From contig OX421500.1 of the NCBI GenBank assembly GCA_949126835.1, positions 27,617,731-27,681,730 of the forward strand: a stretch of DNA of 64,000 nt. The letters run 5' to 3'. The DNA comes from Anisus vortex. Lineage: Eukaryota > Mollusca > Gastropoda > Planorbidae. Under the pieces are notes generated by a model. It was not told the origin of the DNA and searched no databases. It was given only the letters and a program-made list of their open reading frames with translations. The position numbers and the translations under genes are program-made. Shown here piece by piece: positions 1 through 12,200 of this stretch. Numbering within the stretch: position 1 is the stretch's first letter; every line of letters starts with the position of its first letter.

Positions 1-898
1 ACACCTCATGGGCAGGGGTGGAGTACCCGCTTAGCCCCCCGATCAGGGTCATGTGTTATCATGGAAGGCAGATGATGGATAGAAGTGGCGAGCAGCTGAG
101 AAGTATCTTAGAAACTGGTCACCACTTTATCTGTGCTAGGCAGAGGATGCCGTTAGAGGCACAATGGCTAGGACAACCCGCCTAAAATGGGAGCTGCCTA
201 ACAGCCCGGAGAGGATTGGGCCCCGCCAGGTTTACTTGCCCAAGACACACCATGAAATGACAACTATATTCAACTGTCCAAAAATGGTGCCCCAACGACC
301 CTCACTCGCGTTATGGGATAGAAGAAGAAGTCTAAGAGAATTATATAAAATTGTGCTGGTAGAGTTGGCAATACAGGTTCCTATGGAATCATAATCAGAA
401 ATTTAACTTAACAACATTTCACAGTTACAATGAAAATACATATGCTCAAAGGATAAATACATTTTTTTGCTAGTTTCATTTCTGGTCAATTTATTTTTCA
501 TTTTCAAACCATTGAAAAAAATGGTTTAATTTAAACTAGTGTATCATAAATACAATGTGATATGAATTTAAGTATCTTCTTTTTTTTTCTTTTTTTTTTG
601 TAATCACAAAGTTTTAAAACACAAAATGTTCATTTCATTAGCTCTATTTCCACAAATGAGACTTAATGATTCACAGCAACATGCATGATTTTCTCATAAG
701 CCCCATAATACTAATAATTCTGGAGCCATCACAAAATGAGGCTGCGTGTTCTATTTCTATATTCTACATTTTGTGGATTGTATTGACTCACACAGTGATC
801 AAAGTATTAAAACTAGCTTTACAACTTTTTTTGTGACTATTCAATATTCCGTAAATGTGATGTGTTCACTATTTATTTTTTTTACTGCAAATTCTAAG
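1..898. other. Intronic or upstream flank of the IFT54-like gene; no exon recognised
   Basis: This stretch precedes an exon that starts at 899 with a good AG acceptor, so it is probably intronic. Bases 1-400 are less AT-rich than the rest and look like an old interspersed repeat, but I cannot name it; the reading frame at 164-394 has no recognisable domain. Bases 400-890 are AT-rich with T-runs and nothing else visible. Confidence 0.4.
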
Positions 899-1002
899 GT
901 GATGGATTATGTTCAAGAAGACTTGGATTCAATGCAACAAGAGCTGGACAAATGGAGAGAGGAGAATGCCCAGCATGCATTGGAGTTGAAGCGTGAAATG
1001 AA
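899..1002 (+). CDS. TRAF3IP1: IFT54-like penultimate coding exon
   Basis: 104 bp, phase 0 at its start, ending two bases into a codon. It encodes [14 protein letters not shown] followed by further charged heptad-like sequence, the start of the C-terminal coiled coil. The donor reads AA|GTAAGT. Confidence 0.8.
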
Positions 1003-2055
1003 GTAAGTCTCTTTGCTGCTGGACAAAGTACACTGTGACAATGGACAAGTGCACTGACTGTGACAATGGACAAGTGCACTGTGATAATGGACAAGTGCAT
1101 TGTGACAATGGATAGGTACACTGTGACAATGAACAGGTACACTTTGACAATGGTCAAGTACACTTTGACAATGAACAGTTACACTGCGACAACGGACAGG
1201 TACACTTTGACAATGGTCAAGTACATTTTGACAATGGACAGATACACTGTGACAATGGACAGGTACACTGCGACAACGGACAGGTACACTTTGACAATGG
1301 TCAAGTACATTTTGACAATGGACAGATACACTGTGACAATGGACAGGTACACTATGACAATGGACAAGTACACTGTGACAATGGACAAATACACCATGAC
1401 AAATGCCTTGTGGCTATCAATTTTTAGTCAGAATGCTGTTAAAAAAAATTGTCAATTAATATCATAATTAATATCTCCATTTTTTAAAACTAGTTTTCAT
1501 GCTTTGCCATCATCCAGTTTAAGTGGTGTCTAAACTTGATAATATTTGAACTGAGATTATTCTGTTACAATGTTTACACTTCTAACATACAGAGTTCAGG
1601 GTGGTGGGCATGCTTGGCGATCAATGTTACCAGTGGCGTAGCTAGGGGAGGGGAGGGGGGGTCCAAATTTGAAAATCCTCCCGGGCCCCACCTTAAGGGG
1701 GGCCCCCAAAGGAGTGTTCCAATTGTTTTTTCTCATGTAATAATGTCAAATGTCAAAATGCAGGGGCCCCTAAAGAGGACAAGCCCCCCGGGTCCCCAAA
1801 TCCCTTGCAACGGCACTGAATGTTACTATTATAATTATTACTACTAAGTATGGGCTTAGTCATTACTCCAATGACTTTGTGTTTTTCTTGCTTTGTAGTG
1901 TGACTGACAGAGCTGTTGAGCCGCTGAAACAACAGTTAACAGAACTGGAAAGAGCAATTAAAGATCAACTTGATCAGATCGCTGCCACCAAAGCAAATAT
2001 TATCAAAAACGACCAAAAAATCAACAAAATGCTCCATGGCATCTCAAGCTCATGA
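899..2055 (+). CDS. TRAF3IP1: IFT54 / TRAF3-interacting protein 1 (MIP-T3)-like, last two coding exons (5' part outside window)
   Basis: Two exons join in frame: 899-1002 (acceptor AG at 897-898, donor GT at 1003) and 1899-2055 (acceptor AG at 1897-1898, stop TGA 2053-2055). The split codon AA+T gives Asn. The joined product is an 86-residue coiled-coil C-terminus that begins V-M-D-Y-V-Q-E-D, continues through a Glu/Gln-rich helix, then A-V-E-P-L-K, a Lys-rich helix with K-A-N-I-I-K-N and a short tail. From memory of the family this order matches the C-terminal domain of vertebrate IFT54 (also called TRAF3IP1 or MIP-T3), a subunit of the IFT-B complex of cilia that binds tubulin through an N-terminal domain. 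That N-terminal part would lie before position 1. The intron between the two exons contains a 21-bp minisatellite and a MITE. The identification rests on remembered family sequence, not on a search. Confidence 0.82.
1021..1403 (+). repeat. 21-bp minisatellite in IFT54 intron (~18 copies)
   Basis: The unit is close to ggacaagtacactgtgacaat, with variants such as tacactttgacaatggtca. The period is 21 bp, so open frames appear on both strands (1060-1467 on +, several on -); these have no codon-level sign of being genes. The array begins 18 bp after the splice donor at 1003. Confidence 0.93.
1631..1818. mobile_element. hAT-type MITE, 188 bp, perfect 8-bp target duplication
   Basis: The left end reads cagtggcgtagctagggg and the right end ccttgcaacggcactg, an imperfect inverted repeat starting CAGTG. 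The element is flanked by identical 8-bp copies of aatgttac at 1623-1630 and 1819-1826. Its short internal part is rich in G and C runs and codes for nothing. The 8-bp duplication and CAGTG termini are typical of the hAT superfamily. The left end strongly resembles that of the transposase-bearing element at 18150-20187. Confidence 0.88.
1899..2055 (+). CDS. TRAF3IP1: IFT54-like terminal coding exon
   Basis: 157 bp encoding [17 protein letters not shown] and then [14 protein letters not shown], ending in a Ser-rich tail and TGA. The alternating charged and aliphatic residues predict a coiled coil. The acceptor is preceded by a T-rich tract. Confidence 0.82.
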
Positions 2056-2527
2056 GACTTGAAATTTGACCTTTGAAAATGACTGAATATATTCACAATT
2101 TTTTTTCTAAGACTTTGTATCATATGACTAGAAATACTGCTTATTTATTTATAAAAACTTTATTTAAATTATTAATTGAATCATTTCTTAACTACAAAAT
2201 GGTCAGAAAATGCATAACATTTTGTATCTAACTAGCTTATCTTGTTCCAAATGAAAATTGAGTACAGATACACATGTTGAAGAAAAATTTCATGACAATC
2301 TTATTATAAAGTATGTGTAAGTGAATCGGAAATATTCTCTCTATGGATCTTGCTTTAGTTTACACTACACAAATCTTCACATTAATATATTGAAATAGTG
2401 GATCTTTTTTTTTTATTATATGATGACTCAGATTTTGTTTAAATAAGAAGACTTACATCAATCTATTGCAAAATAGAACCCTGTCATTATAAATCTGTGA
2501 TAACTGTGTACATATTCCATCTTAAAT

Positions 2528-2705
2528 AATAAAAAAAAATCATTGTTTCATGTATTGTTTTTTTCTCACAAATGTACTAACTGAATTAGTGATTCATTGA
2601 ATTGTGATGGTTTCATAACAATCTGTTTGAAATAACAAAAAATCTCTCTCTCTCTCTCTCTGAGTTGTACAAAGTGTAAATGTTATTGAACCATTTTTAA
2701 ATAAA
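2528..2705 (+). terminator. Candidate polyadenylation signals of the IFT54-like gene
   Basis: AATAAA occurs at 2528-2533 and again at 2700-2705, about 475 and 645 bp after the stop codon. A (CT)n tract lies between them at 2643-2662. Which signal is used cannot be told from sequence alone. Confidence 0.45.
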
Positions 2706-5700
2706 ATACTTAGTATCATTTATTGTGCTAAATGGATTTTGTTTTTCTTTTTTGAGTAGGTCAGTTTATCTTATAAGTTATCTAATGTTTTAAGTTACAG
2801 ACATTCTTATTAGGAAGAGTTTAAACTGACTCATTCAGTCCTCTACATGCCAGCTGGCGATTGAGGCTAAATTCATCTATCTCCATTTATCCCGCGGCAG
2901 CTCAAGGGGCTGTTTTTTAAGTTTAGGCCTCTAGCCTTCAGGACTTTGAAATTAAACAGCCAAGAAAATGCCTGAACAAAACCTAAAAAAATCTTTTAAT
3001 GAAGCTTGGTTCTTTTAAATTTATATGCTATACTGATGATGTGCAATTTATAGTGAGCTGCAAGAGAATAATGAGTTTGGACTACAAACATATATTCATG
3101 CTTGATTCTATTAATATAACAATAGAAGTAGAAGAGTTGTCTAAATACTTACAAAGCTTAAACTGATGTTGCAATAGAAACATCATTGCTATCTGCCACT
3201 CAGTAAATAAAGTACTTAGCTTGAACATTTGCTGCAAATGTCCATTGAATATCCTGCTTTGTGATCCTGACACCAGTAGATTATTTGTCTAGAACAAAAT
3301 GAAGACCTTAGCAGACTTTAGATCAATAGTTGATAAGCCTATTGTTTTTGTGAGAATTATGTGTGCCAACCTGTGTGCAAGTCCATTGTATAGTCACTGA
3401 ACAAGCATTTTGTTTTCTTAGCCCAGTCACAAGAAGAAAGGCCACTAGATCCCCAAACAAAGGAGTATAGGTCTGTCCACAAAATGGCATGTTGCCTGTT
3501 AGGCAGGGCCAGTGAAAGGCTATTTGGTGTGCCAGGAAAGATCAGCTTTCTAGCACCTCTTACCCACTTATGCCACAACACCTAATTTTAAGAAAATGAA
3601 ACATAAATAATATGTGTGTGTCTGTTAGAATTAGAATCTCTATGAATTCATAAATAACCTGTGGATGCAGTATTACATAAGTAGCAGAAATACATAATTA
3701 ATGTAAACTGTAATACATAAATAATTTGAGAATACATTAATACATAAATAATACATGCATAATAGAAATAATGCATTCACAATATGTGTCGTGGAGGAAG
3801 TAATACATAAATAATGTGTGTGGATGCTGTAGTAGGTAAATAACATGGGCTCATGCAGTTAAAGTTCATAAATTATGTTAAAAGTAAAAGCTCATTTTTT
3901 TAAAAGTTCAAAGTAGTTCTAATTTTTTTCATTTTCTCCACTGGGACACTAACATTTGGAGCCACTGAACAATTGGAAAAAATTGTCTCAATTTTTATGC
4001 TACGTTAAAAATTGCATGAAAAAAAAAATACAAAAACTTATGTGGTTGAAAAATATGCATTCAATATTTTAATCTTGACATAACCTGTAGAGCAATTGTC
4101 ATATAGACTCGTATATAAATATTATATTCCATCTCCATTTATTTTTATTTATCATCATTGTAATAGCCTAGTCTTTGTCATATCATTTTATGTGTTTAAA
4201 ATCATTTCAATAAACACCATCATTACGTTTTCCTCTAAAAGTAAAATATCCAATAGGCCTATATAAAGGCAGGGCCTCACTACAACTAAAGCCGACCTTG
4301 TAACTATTGTAGGCTGACCTATATAATCTATTATATCTAATAACTATGTTGAAATAAAAAAAACATACATAATATTTTATTGTTTTTGTTCTAGCTTGAT
4401 AATTTAAACAATGTGCAAGTTTCGCCTAATCGTCATAGGCGACTTTAATAGGCCTGGCACTTTCGCATATGCCACTCACGCAGAGACCTTTGTATATAGC
4501 TCAGTGTCTCGGACCTGTTGTCAGAACTAATCTAGCTGGGTTTTCACTTAGATGCATTATCTTGGTTTTCCTTTCCGCAAAAATAGAAACATAACAAAAC
4601 AAGTGACGTCTGTATGGAGTGACCGTAATAAATGTGCAATGTCTGCCCAGTCTAAACAAAAGTGAGCAAGTGTTTTATTGTTTTCGTTTTTTTTTAAAAT
4701 ATGGTGCTTAATGATTTTAGAGTGATATTTTATTCTTATTGTCGTGCAACTGAGAGTGAGGTAGGTTCTTTTTACCAAACTAGATACTACTAATAATACT
4801 AAATACTAGACTCAGACTAGATAACTAGATAATTATTTAGCCCACTGGTGGCACTTGTCACTTGGACTTGATTCTTGAGAAGTTGGATCCACTTGGTCAT
4901 GGTACTACTATTTACTATATATAGAATATAGTGACTATAACTATAGTACTAGTGCTAGATGCTAATTTAGTATTGTAGTCGGCTACTGTTACTGGTAGAC
5001 TCCTGAATACTGCAGTATATCAGTAGACCTATACTCTATACTATTATAGCTATAGCCTAGCCTATATTTGATAGGCTATATATATAATATAATGCTATAT
5101 ATTATTATTTTACTATAGTAAAATATGTATAAGTTAAGTAAGCTATAGACTATAGACTATAGAGGGCTAGAGTAAAATTTAGATAGAGATAGACTAACTA
5201 GCTTAATAAAATTACCTAGGACTCTTCTAATCAACTCTAATCAAATTAAATAGGCCTATATGAACATGAATGAGTCAAAGTTTGAGTCTGTATGAGCCTA
5301 TCCTAAGCCTTGCATTGGCATATTAGTATTATTAGTGGACCAAAGTTTGGGTCTGGGCCACATTTATAATGGCCTTCCTTTATAATTTAGGCCTAAGTTC
5401 TTAGACTATGTCAGACTTACTCAGTCACAGTCTATAAAATGTAGTGACTTGTAGCACCCGTGGAATAATGTTGACATGAGCAGTCCTTTTAGTTAAAATT
5501 TTGGAATTTTTCGCAAATTTACAATTGCTGTGCAACTTGCTTTAAAATATTTTAATGTAAGTAGTCAATTGTAAGTAGTCTATAACAATATATTTATAAC
5601 TACCAGTACCTTAACACTGTGTAGGCAATTAACAATGCAGATATGGTCTACCTCTATGAACTATTAGACTAATATAGCATAGGCCTAATTATGATAATTA

Positions 5701-6106
5701 TAGGTATTTAAATATAAACTATTTTCAATAGTTACATTGTAGTAGTGAATTCTTTGTGGGCTTGTGCAATTAAGATTAAAATTAATCTTTTGTTATGGAA
5801 CTGGAATTAGTTGGCATATCAGTTTGAAAAAGATATTTGGTTATGCCCAAATTTTCAAGGCTTGTTATTTATCTTAAAGAGCAGAAGCTATATATGATGC
5901 TACACAGGCTAAGTGATGACTGCCCCCTGTGAAGATTTAGTAATTAGTACTAGTAACAAGAAAGCCTATATTAAATATATTTTTAATTACTATTATACTT
6001 ATAACATGTTTCTTTTTATCAAGTTTTTCTAATACTGTGAAAATGGTGGAGCAGCTGTAGAACTCCATAATAAAAGCATAAAGTGATATATCCATATTTC
6101 CTAACA
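2706..6106. other. Intergenic AT-rich region between IFT54-like and PDK genes
   Basis: I see no supported gene here; the few short frames (3082-3273, 3357-3581 and 4557-4778 on -) match nothing I know. Bases 3600-3850 form a degenerate repeat built on acataaataat. Bases 4790-5220 are a degenerate string of short TATA/CTATAG words. The stretch before 6107 must contain the PDK promoter and 5' UTR, but no convincing TATA box or CpG island is visible. Confidence 0.5.
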
Positions 6107-6251
6107 ATGAAACTAACCCTACGTAGTCTACGTGCTGTTGGCAATAGCCTCGCCTCTTCTGCATCATCAAATAGTCTAAAGTTTGAAAAATATGCCAGCT
6201 TCAACCCATCGCCACTGTCTCTGAAAAAGTTATTGGAATTCGGAAGAACAG
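6107..6251 (+). CDS. PDK: PDK exon 1 (presequence and N-terminal helix)
   Basis: The ATG at 6107 opens [14 protein letters not shown], a plausible mitochondrial targeting sequence with three basic residues and no acidic residue in the first 20. It continues into [16 protein letters not shown], the conserved PDK N-terminal segment. The exon ends one base into a Gly codon, with donor G|GTAATT. It is too short and offset to stand out as a reading frame. Confidence 0.9.
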
Positions 6252-9200
6252 GTAATTTTTAAATAAATAAAGCTTCTCTCTGTCAGTTTTTTTCTCTGAT
6301 CAGTTTTAATTAATTTTGTTATGAAATAGAACAAATATATGTGATGGTTAAAGTTAATGTTAGAATTTATGCACCAACTACGTTGATGTTTTAAAACAAT
6401 GACTCAACATATTTAATATTTTTCAATATGGAACATTGATACTTTGACTACCACTGTCTATTCAATCTATGACATGAACATTTTTAAGAAGTAGCTAAGC
6501 ACAAACCCTAAAGATGAGTTCTTATTATCAGTCCAGCACTATATGACATTTTAGTTGCTGTCATATTTCAACAGCATCTCCCTTTCTTCTGATTTCTAAT
6601 TGAAACTTGAAACTGATGTAAATGTAACCCCTTCACCTTCAAATCCTAACCTCCTAAAACATCCAGCATTTTCCAAATATTTTTTTTTCAAGGTGCCTTA
6701 AAACATTTAGGACCTACCATTCAAATGTGATTGCCTAATTTAATGATGCACTGAAACTGAACTAAAAGAAAAACTTTGATGAAATGTCTGAAAACTTTAA
6801 ATCTAAATCTTGTATTCTGACATTTTATAGAATTCTTCAGAGACTCTTTGTCTCAACAAATAAAATTTGGGTGAAAAAACTTTGTCTATTCTTTTTCATA
6901 ATTAGAAATGATTTAATATCAGAATAGAATCACATGAACATGACAGTTCATTTAGAAAAGCAGTGACCGCCATATTTCAGATCTTGATCACTGTCACAGC
7001 TTGTAATATCACTTCTCGTTTCTCACTATTTTTGTGGTGGCAACTGATTCTCTGGTTTTTATAGTCTACAATATATTTACAACATTGCTCTTGCCATTGC
7101 TGCATTTTCCATTCTTATGGTTGTCATTCTGAGACCTATCCACCCCCCTATCAAGTTCTAGATATGGTTTACCCCAAAGTCCTATATGCCCCTATCAAGT
7201 TCTAGATATGGTTTACCCCAAAGTCCTATATGCCCCTATCAAGTTCTAGATATGGTTTACCCCAAAGTCCTATATGCCCCTATCAAGTTCTAGATATGGT
7301 TTACCCCAAAGTCCTATATGCCCCTATCAAGTTCTAGATATGGTTTACCCCAAAGTCCTATATGCCCCTATCAAGTTCTAGATATGGTTTACCCCAAAGT
7401 CCTATATAAATGGTAGGCTATATATTGTGCCTGCAGTGAAGAAATAAAGGTTAGGATGGAAGCAGATATAATATAATGTTCAGCTTTTGTTGGTTCTGAT
7501 TCACTGTTTCTATTAGGTTCTATTGGTTGCTGCTGGAAGCTCTACATTGATTTTATCATTACATGACAAACATGTTCTCTTGCTGATCAAAGTAAAGTAA
7601 AAAAAACAAAAAGGGTGTTGAAAGACACCTTAACAATATCTGCACTGACAGATATTTCATCTTTGTTTAGACCTGTCCACCACTTAGTTTGGGTAAGATG
7701 TCAACTAGGATGACTTCTATAGCATTTTAGTTTTTATAAACATGCAGATTCAAGGAGAAAACTCCAAAATGTTCAACACTTAGTATGAGTAAGATGTCAA
7801 CTAGGATGGCTTCTATAATAGCATTTTAGTTTTTTTTTAACATGCAGATTCCAGGAGAAAAATCCAACATTTAAAAAAAAACAACAGGGATTTAAAAAGT
7901 TTAGCATAGTGCAGTGTTGTGGAGGGGATAACTGCAAGCTCTACAAATTCGTCTGAGCCATTTTTCAACTCTGTGGCCTTCATTTCTTATTAATATCATT
8001 ACATTTTCAAACTGGACTATAGTTGAACATGAACTATGAAACTAGTCACAAACGAATGTTACAATAAATACCGTACATGCAGAGATTTTTGTTTATAAAA
8101 AAAGGATCCAAGTTGTGTACTTTCTGAAGAAAAAGAACAACATAGCTCTAGGAAAGCACTTATCTATAAAAGAATCACATTGACTGATTCATACTTCATA
8201 CAATCAGAGTATCAGAGACATGTCACATGTTCAAATTAAATAATTTATATGTTTTGTCAGTTTCTTCTATGTAGACCCCAACATCACTTATACGTTATTT
8301 TCTTCCCATTTAATGGAATAATTTTGTGTTGGTGGTACCGAGAACTGTACTGGTCCTGATATGTCTTTGTACACTCTTGCTCCAACTGTACCTAAATGTT
8401 CTGTAGTAGCAGCCATTGGTTGCTGCTGGAAGCTCTACATTGATTTTATCATTACATGACAAACATGTTCTCTTGCTGATCAAAGTAAAAACAAAATAGG
8501 TGTTGAAAGACACCTCAAGGTCATGTTTTTTTTTTTTTGTTGTTGAACGTAATTCTTTAAATAGTTTTAAGGTTGGTTTAAACCGTGATATATATAATAT
8601 ATAGGTGTTAATGTAAAGGTCACACTATTGTATTGTATATGCCGTAACACATTCTCTATAGTCAACTATTGTAGGCCTATTATTAAAATAATAGTATTAA
8701 TGCTCAGGGGCGTAGCCAGGAGGCCAAGGTGGGTAGGGGCAAATAAGGTCAGTGCAAGGTAGCAGGGCAGATGGTGCAGGGCTGGAGCGAGGGTTGCAGG
8801 CAATAGCAATACATGTAGTAGGTCATGAAAAAAATATGTAAATAATTAATAATTGGTCATTTATATAGCGCCTCACTCCATGCTAATGCAAGCATGCTCA
8901 GCGCGCTCATAAAAACGAAACGACAATAACACTCTAAAACGGTCTTAAACATGGTTCCTGCCGTTGGAGTCACCAAACAAACTTATGATAATTTATATAG
9001 CCTAGATCTAAATGCCTTTATACACTTTATAGTTATTACAAAAAAAAACAACTAGGCTCCTTGATTCTAAAAAAATTATTCACATGGAAGAGATTAAAGG
9101 GGGGGGGGGTCTAAATGATCTCTCTTGCACCCATCCCCAGGCTACACCCCTGTTAAACTGCATTATGATAATTCACAACTAAAAAATAATAATTGGTTGT

Positions 9201-12200
9201 TTTACAAACATATTTATTATTTTCGACACAACAGTATCTGCGCTTTACTGAATAAAGTGAAATGCATTAGCCTGTAGTTCACTGAGGCCTATATATTCAC
9301 TCGCCCATACATCATTGACATTGAATACTGTAACAGTGCATCTGGATACCCCCGCGCGCGACAGTCTCGAGATATGAAGTTTCTACCTTGTTGGCGTGAA
9401 CAAGTGACGGGAGGTTGTAGACAGAATCGTGCATGGTTCCATTTTCCTATCCGTCCTTTGACATTTGACACCCAGCTGTCCATAGCGGACAAAAAAAACT
9501 AGGCCTAGTGTTTACTGTAACACCGCCGCTACTGGCGGCAGCAAAGTTGAGCTTGCAACAATTATATCGGTCAAGGTGTTACACTTTTTTTTTAAACCGG
9601 CTTTTCTTTATGTTTTTTTTTTTTTTTTACTTTTCGGATAGCGTGTGGGGGGAATGGAAAGGGGGAAGGGGGAGATGTGGAGAGGTTGGCGTATTGTTAG
9701 CGTTCAATTTGTGTAATAATAAGCGGTTTTAAAGCGTGTTTATTTCTAGCTTGTCTACACACTGCTGTAGTGTATTTATTTGTTGGGGTGGATCGACCTA
9801 GTTAATCAAAAGAGTAAATCGGAAATTCATTTCAAAGAAAGTAAACTAGCTGGATTATCTTTTGTGTCATCACTTTACTGTAAAGTTTAGTGTCAAAACC
9901 TAGTCTAATAAAAAAAATTTTTTTTTAAAGGGAACGAAAAAAAAGGACAGAAAAAACGAGGTGACCGACATTAAAGAATACGGTAATAGGTCGGCCTATC
10001 GGTCTTGACAGATAGACTTGATCAATGCCGTGGTTGCTTATTATATGGTCATTGGAAATCTCGATAGCTTAGCTCAGCGTTCCCCATTGCCGGGTCGTCA
10101 CCCGCTACCGGGCCACCAAAGCATAAAATAATCGAGTCGCAAACAAATAAAAGGTGAAAAGTTCAAACTCTAAATCAGATTAACCTCACGTGCCAGGGAT
10201 AGACCCGATTAAAGTATATTTTCACCACAAAATGACATTTTGTGATATTTCGACCCCATTTTAAACTCTAGCCTTCAAGTATAGACGCCACTAAGTCTCA
10301 CAAACTGTGTAGAACTTCTTGTTATATAGGCCTACTAATAGGCTAGTATTGGTCATAACAATGTTAGTGGGTTACAAAGTAGAAGTGGTAAAAATAACTT
10401 GGTCACTAACATTTAAACAGCTTAATATAAAATGCTTGTTGAGCTAAAACCTTGAGATGAGCTCTGTGTGGCTAGCCAATAGAATCAATGCTGAAAATGT
10501 AGGAGTAGAGATAGGCTTGGATCAATAGGGAAAATGTAGGAGTAGAGATAGGCTTGGATCAATAGGAAAAACAAACTCTTTCCCCCGGTATTTAATACTA
10601 TTCTGTAGGTCTGTACAATGTACAAATATACTTACATCATACGGTATTGTGAAATCTACTAGGTAAAGTTATAGAGCGATGTTGTCAAATAGGAAGGCAA
10701 CAAATTAGTTTTATTATAGGGCCCTGCTTATAAAGATTTCAGAGATGTTCAGACAAGTTTTATATTGTTTCTCTGTTAGACAAGTAGTTGGTGTAGTTTA
10801 CTTCTTCTACAGTAATTTTAAGACTATACTTGTACTCTATACTATATAGGCTATATTTTGTTGTTCTAGTCACTATAAAATATTCAAACAGTTAACATTA
10901 TTGTGTGTCCAGTTTAAACTCGTCTGATTTTTATTGACTGAATACCGATCTTGAATGCCGTCCCCTGAATCAAATTTATCTTGATGGTATACATGTCCTT
11001 GAATCTAATCTCTATTGGTGGTATATTCATGCCCTTGAATCTATCTTAATGGCATAGCCGTGTCGTTTAATCGAATATATCTTGGTGGAATAGCCGTGTC
11101 CTTGAATTTGATTCTTTCTTGGTGGTATAGCCGTGTCATTGAATCGAATCTATCTTGGTTGTATAGCAGTGTCCTTAAATCGAATCTATCTTGGTTGTAT
11201 AGCCGTGTCCTTGCGAATCGAAGATGATGACATAGCCGTGTCCTTAAATCGAATCTATCTCGAATCGGATCTGTGTTGGTGACAAAGCATATCCGTGAAT
11301 CCGTGCTGAGTCTGTGTTGAACCCATGTTGTTGTTATAACAGTGCCCACGGGGTATCCCATATAATCAATAATTATATTCCAGTTTCACTATTGATTGTT
11401 CAACATACACTAACCCATATAATCAATAATTATATTGCAGTTTCACTATTGATTGTTCAACATACACTAACCCATATAATCAATAATTATATTGCTGTTT
11501 CACTATTGATTGTTCAACATACACTAACCCATATAATCAATAATTATATTGCAGTTTCACTATTGATTGTTCAACATACACTAACCCATATAATCAATAA
11601 TTATATTGCAGTTTCACTATTGATTGTTCAACATACACTAACCCATATAATCAATAATTATATTGCAGTTTCACTATTGATTGTTCAACATACACTAACC
11701 CATATAATCAATAATTATATTGCAGTTTCACTATTGATTGTTCAACATACACTAACCCATATAATCAATAATTATATTGCTGTTTCACTATTGATTGTTC
11801 AACATACACTAACCCATATAATCAATAATTATATTACTGTTTCACTATTGATTGTTCAACATACACTAACCCATATAATCAATAATTATATTGCAGTTTC
11901 ACTATTGATTGTTCAACATACACTAACCCATATAGGGTGGAAAGTTGTTGTTTTTTTAGACATACTTTATCTCAAGTATGACATCATCATTTAAATACAC
12001 TATTTACGTATTGATGTTATCACACTGTTTACTTGATTGATACACAATGTGCACTTTATCTGTCAGATATCAATGTCCTTTGGTTCTAATCTTTTTTTGG
12101 CATGTGACCCTTTAAGCAGACAAGGAAAATTTGTCGATGATGCAACGGAGCGACCCTGGTTGTTTGTTCACCAAGAACTGTACCATAGTTGAGTGATTGT

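Noticed and set aside
746..1006. 86-codon frame taken as a whole gene starting at ATG 746
   Set aside because: Only the part from 899 is exon; the first 51 codons are AT-rich intron with a T-rich acceptor tract.
9289..9492. 67-codon Cys/Arg-containing minus frame, considered as a zinc finger
   Set aside because: No regular Cys/His spacing and no splice context; left unassigned.
11314..11994. 226-codon frame with 19-residue repeats
   Set aside because: By-product of the 57-bp array.
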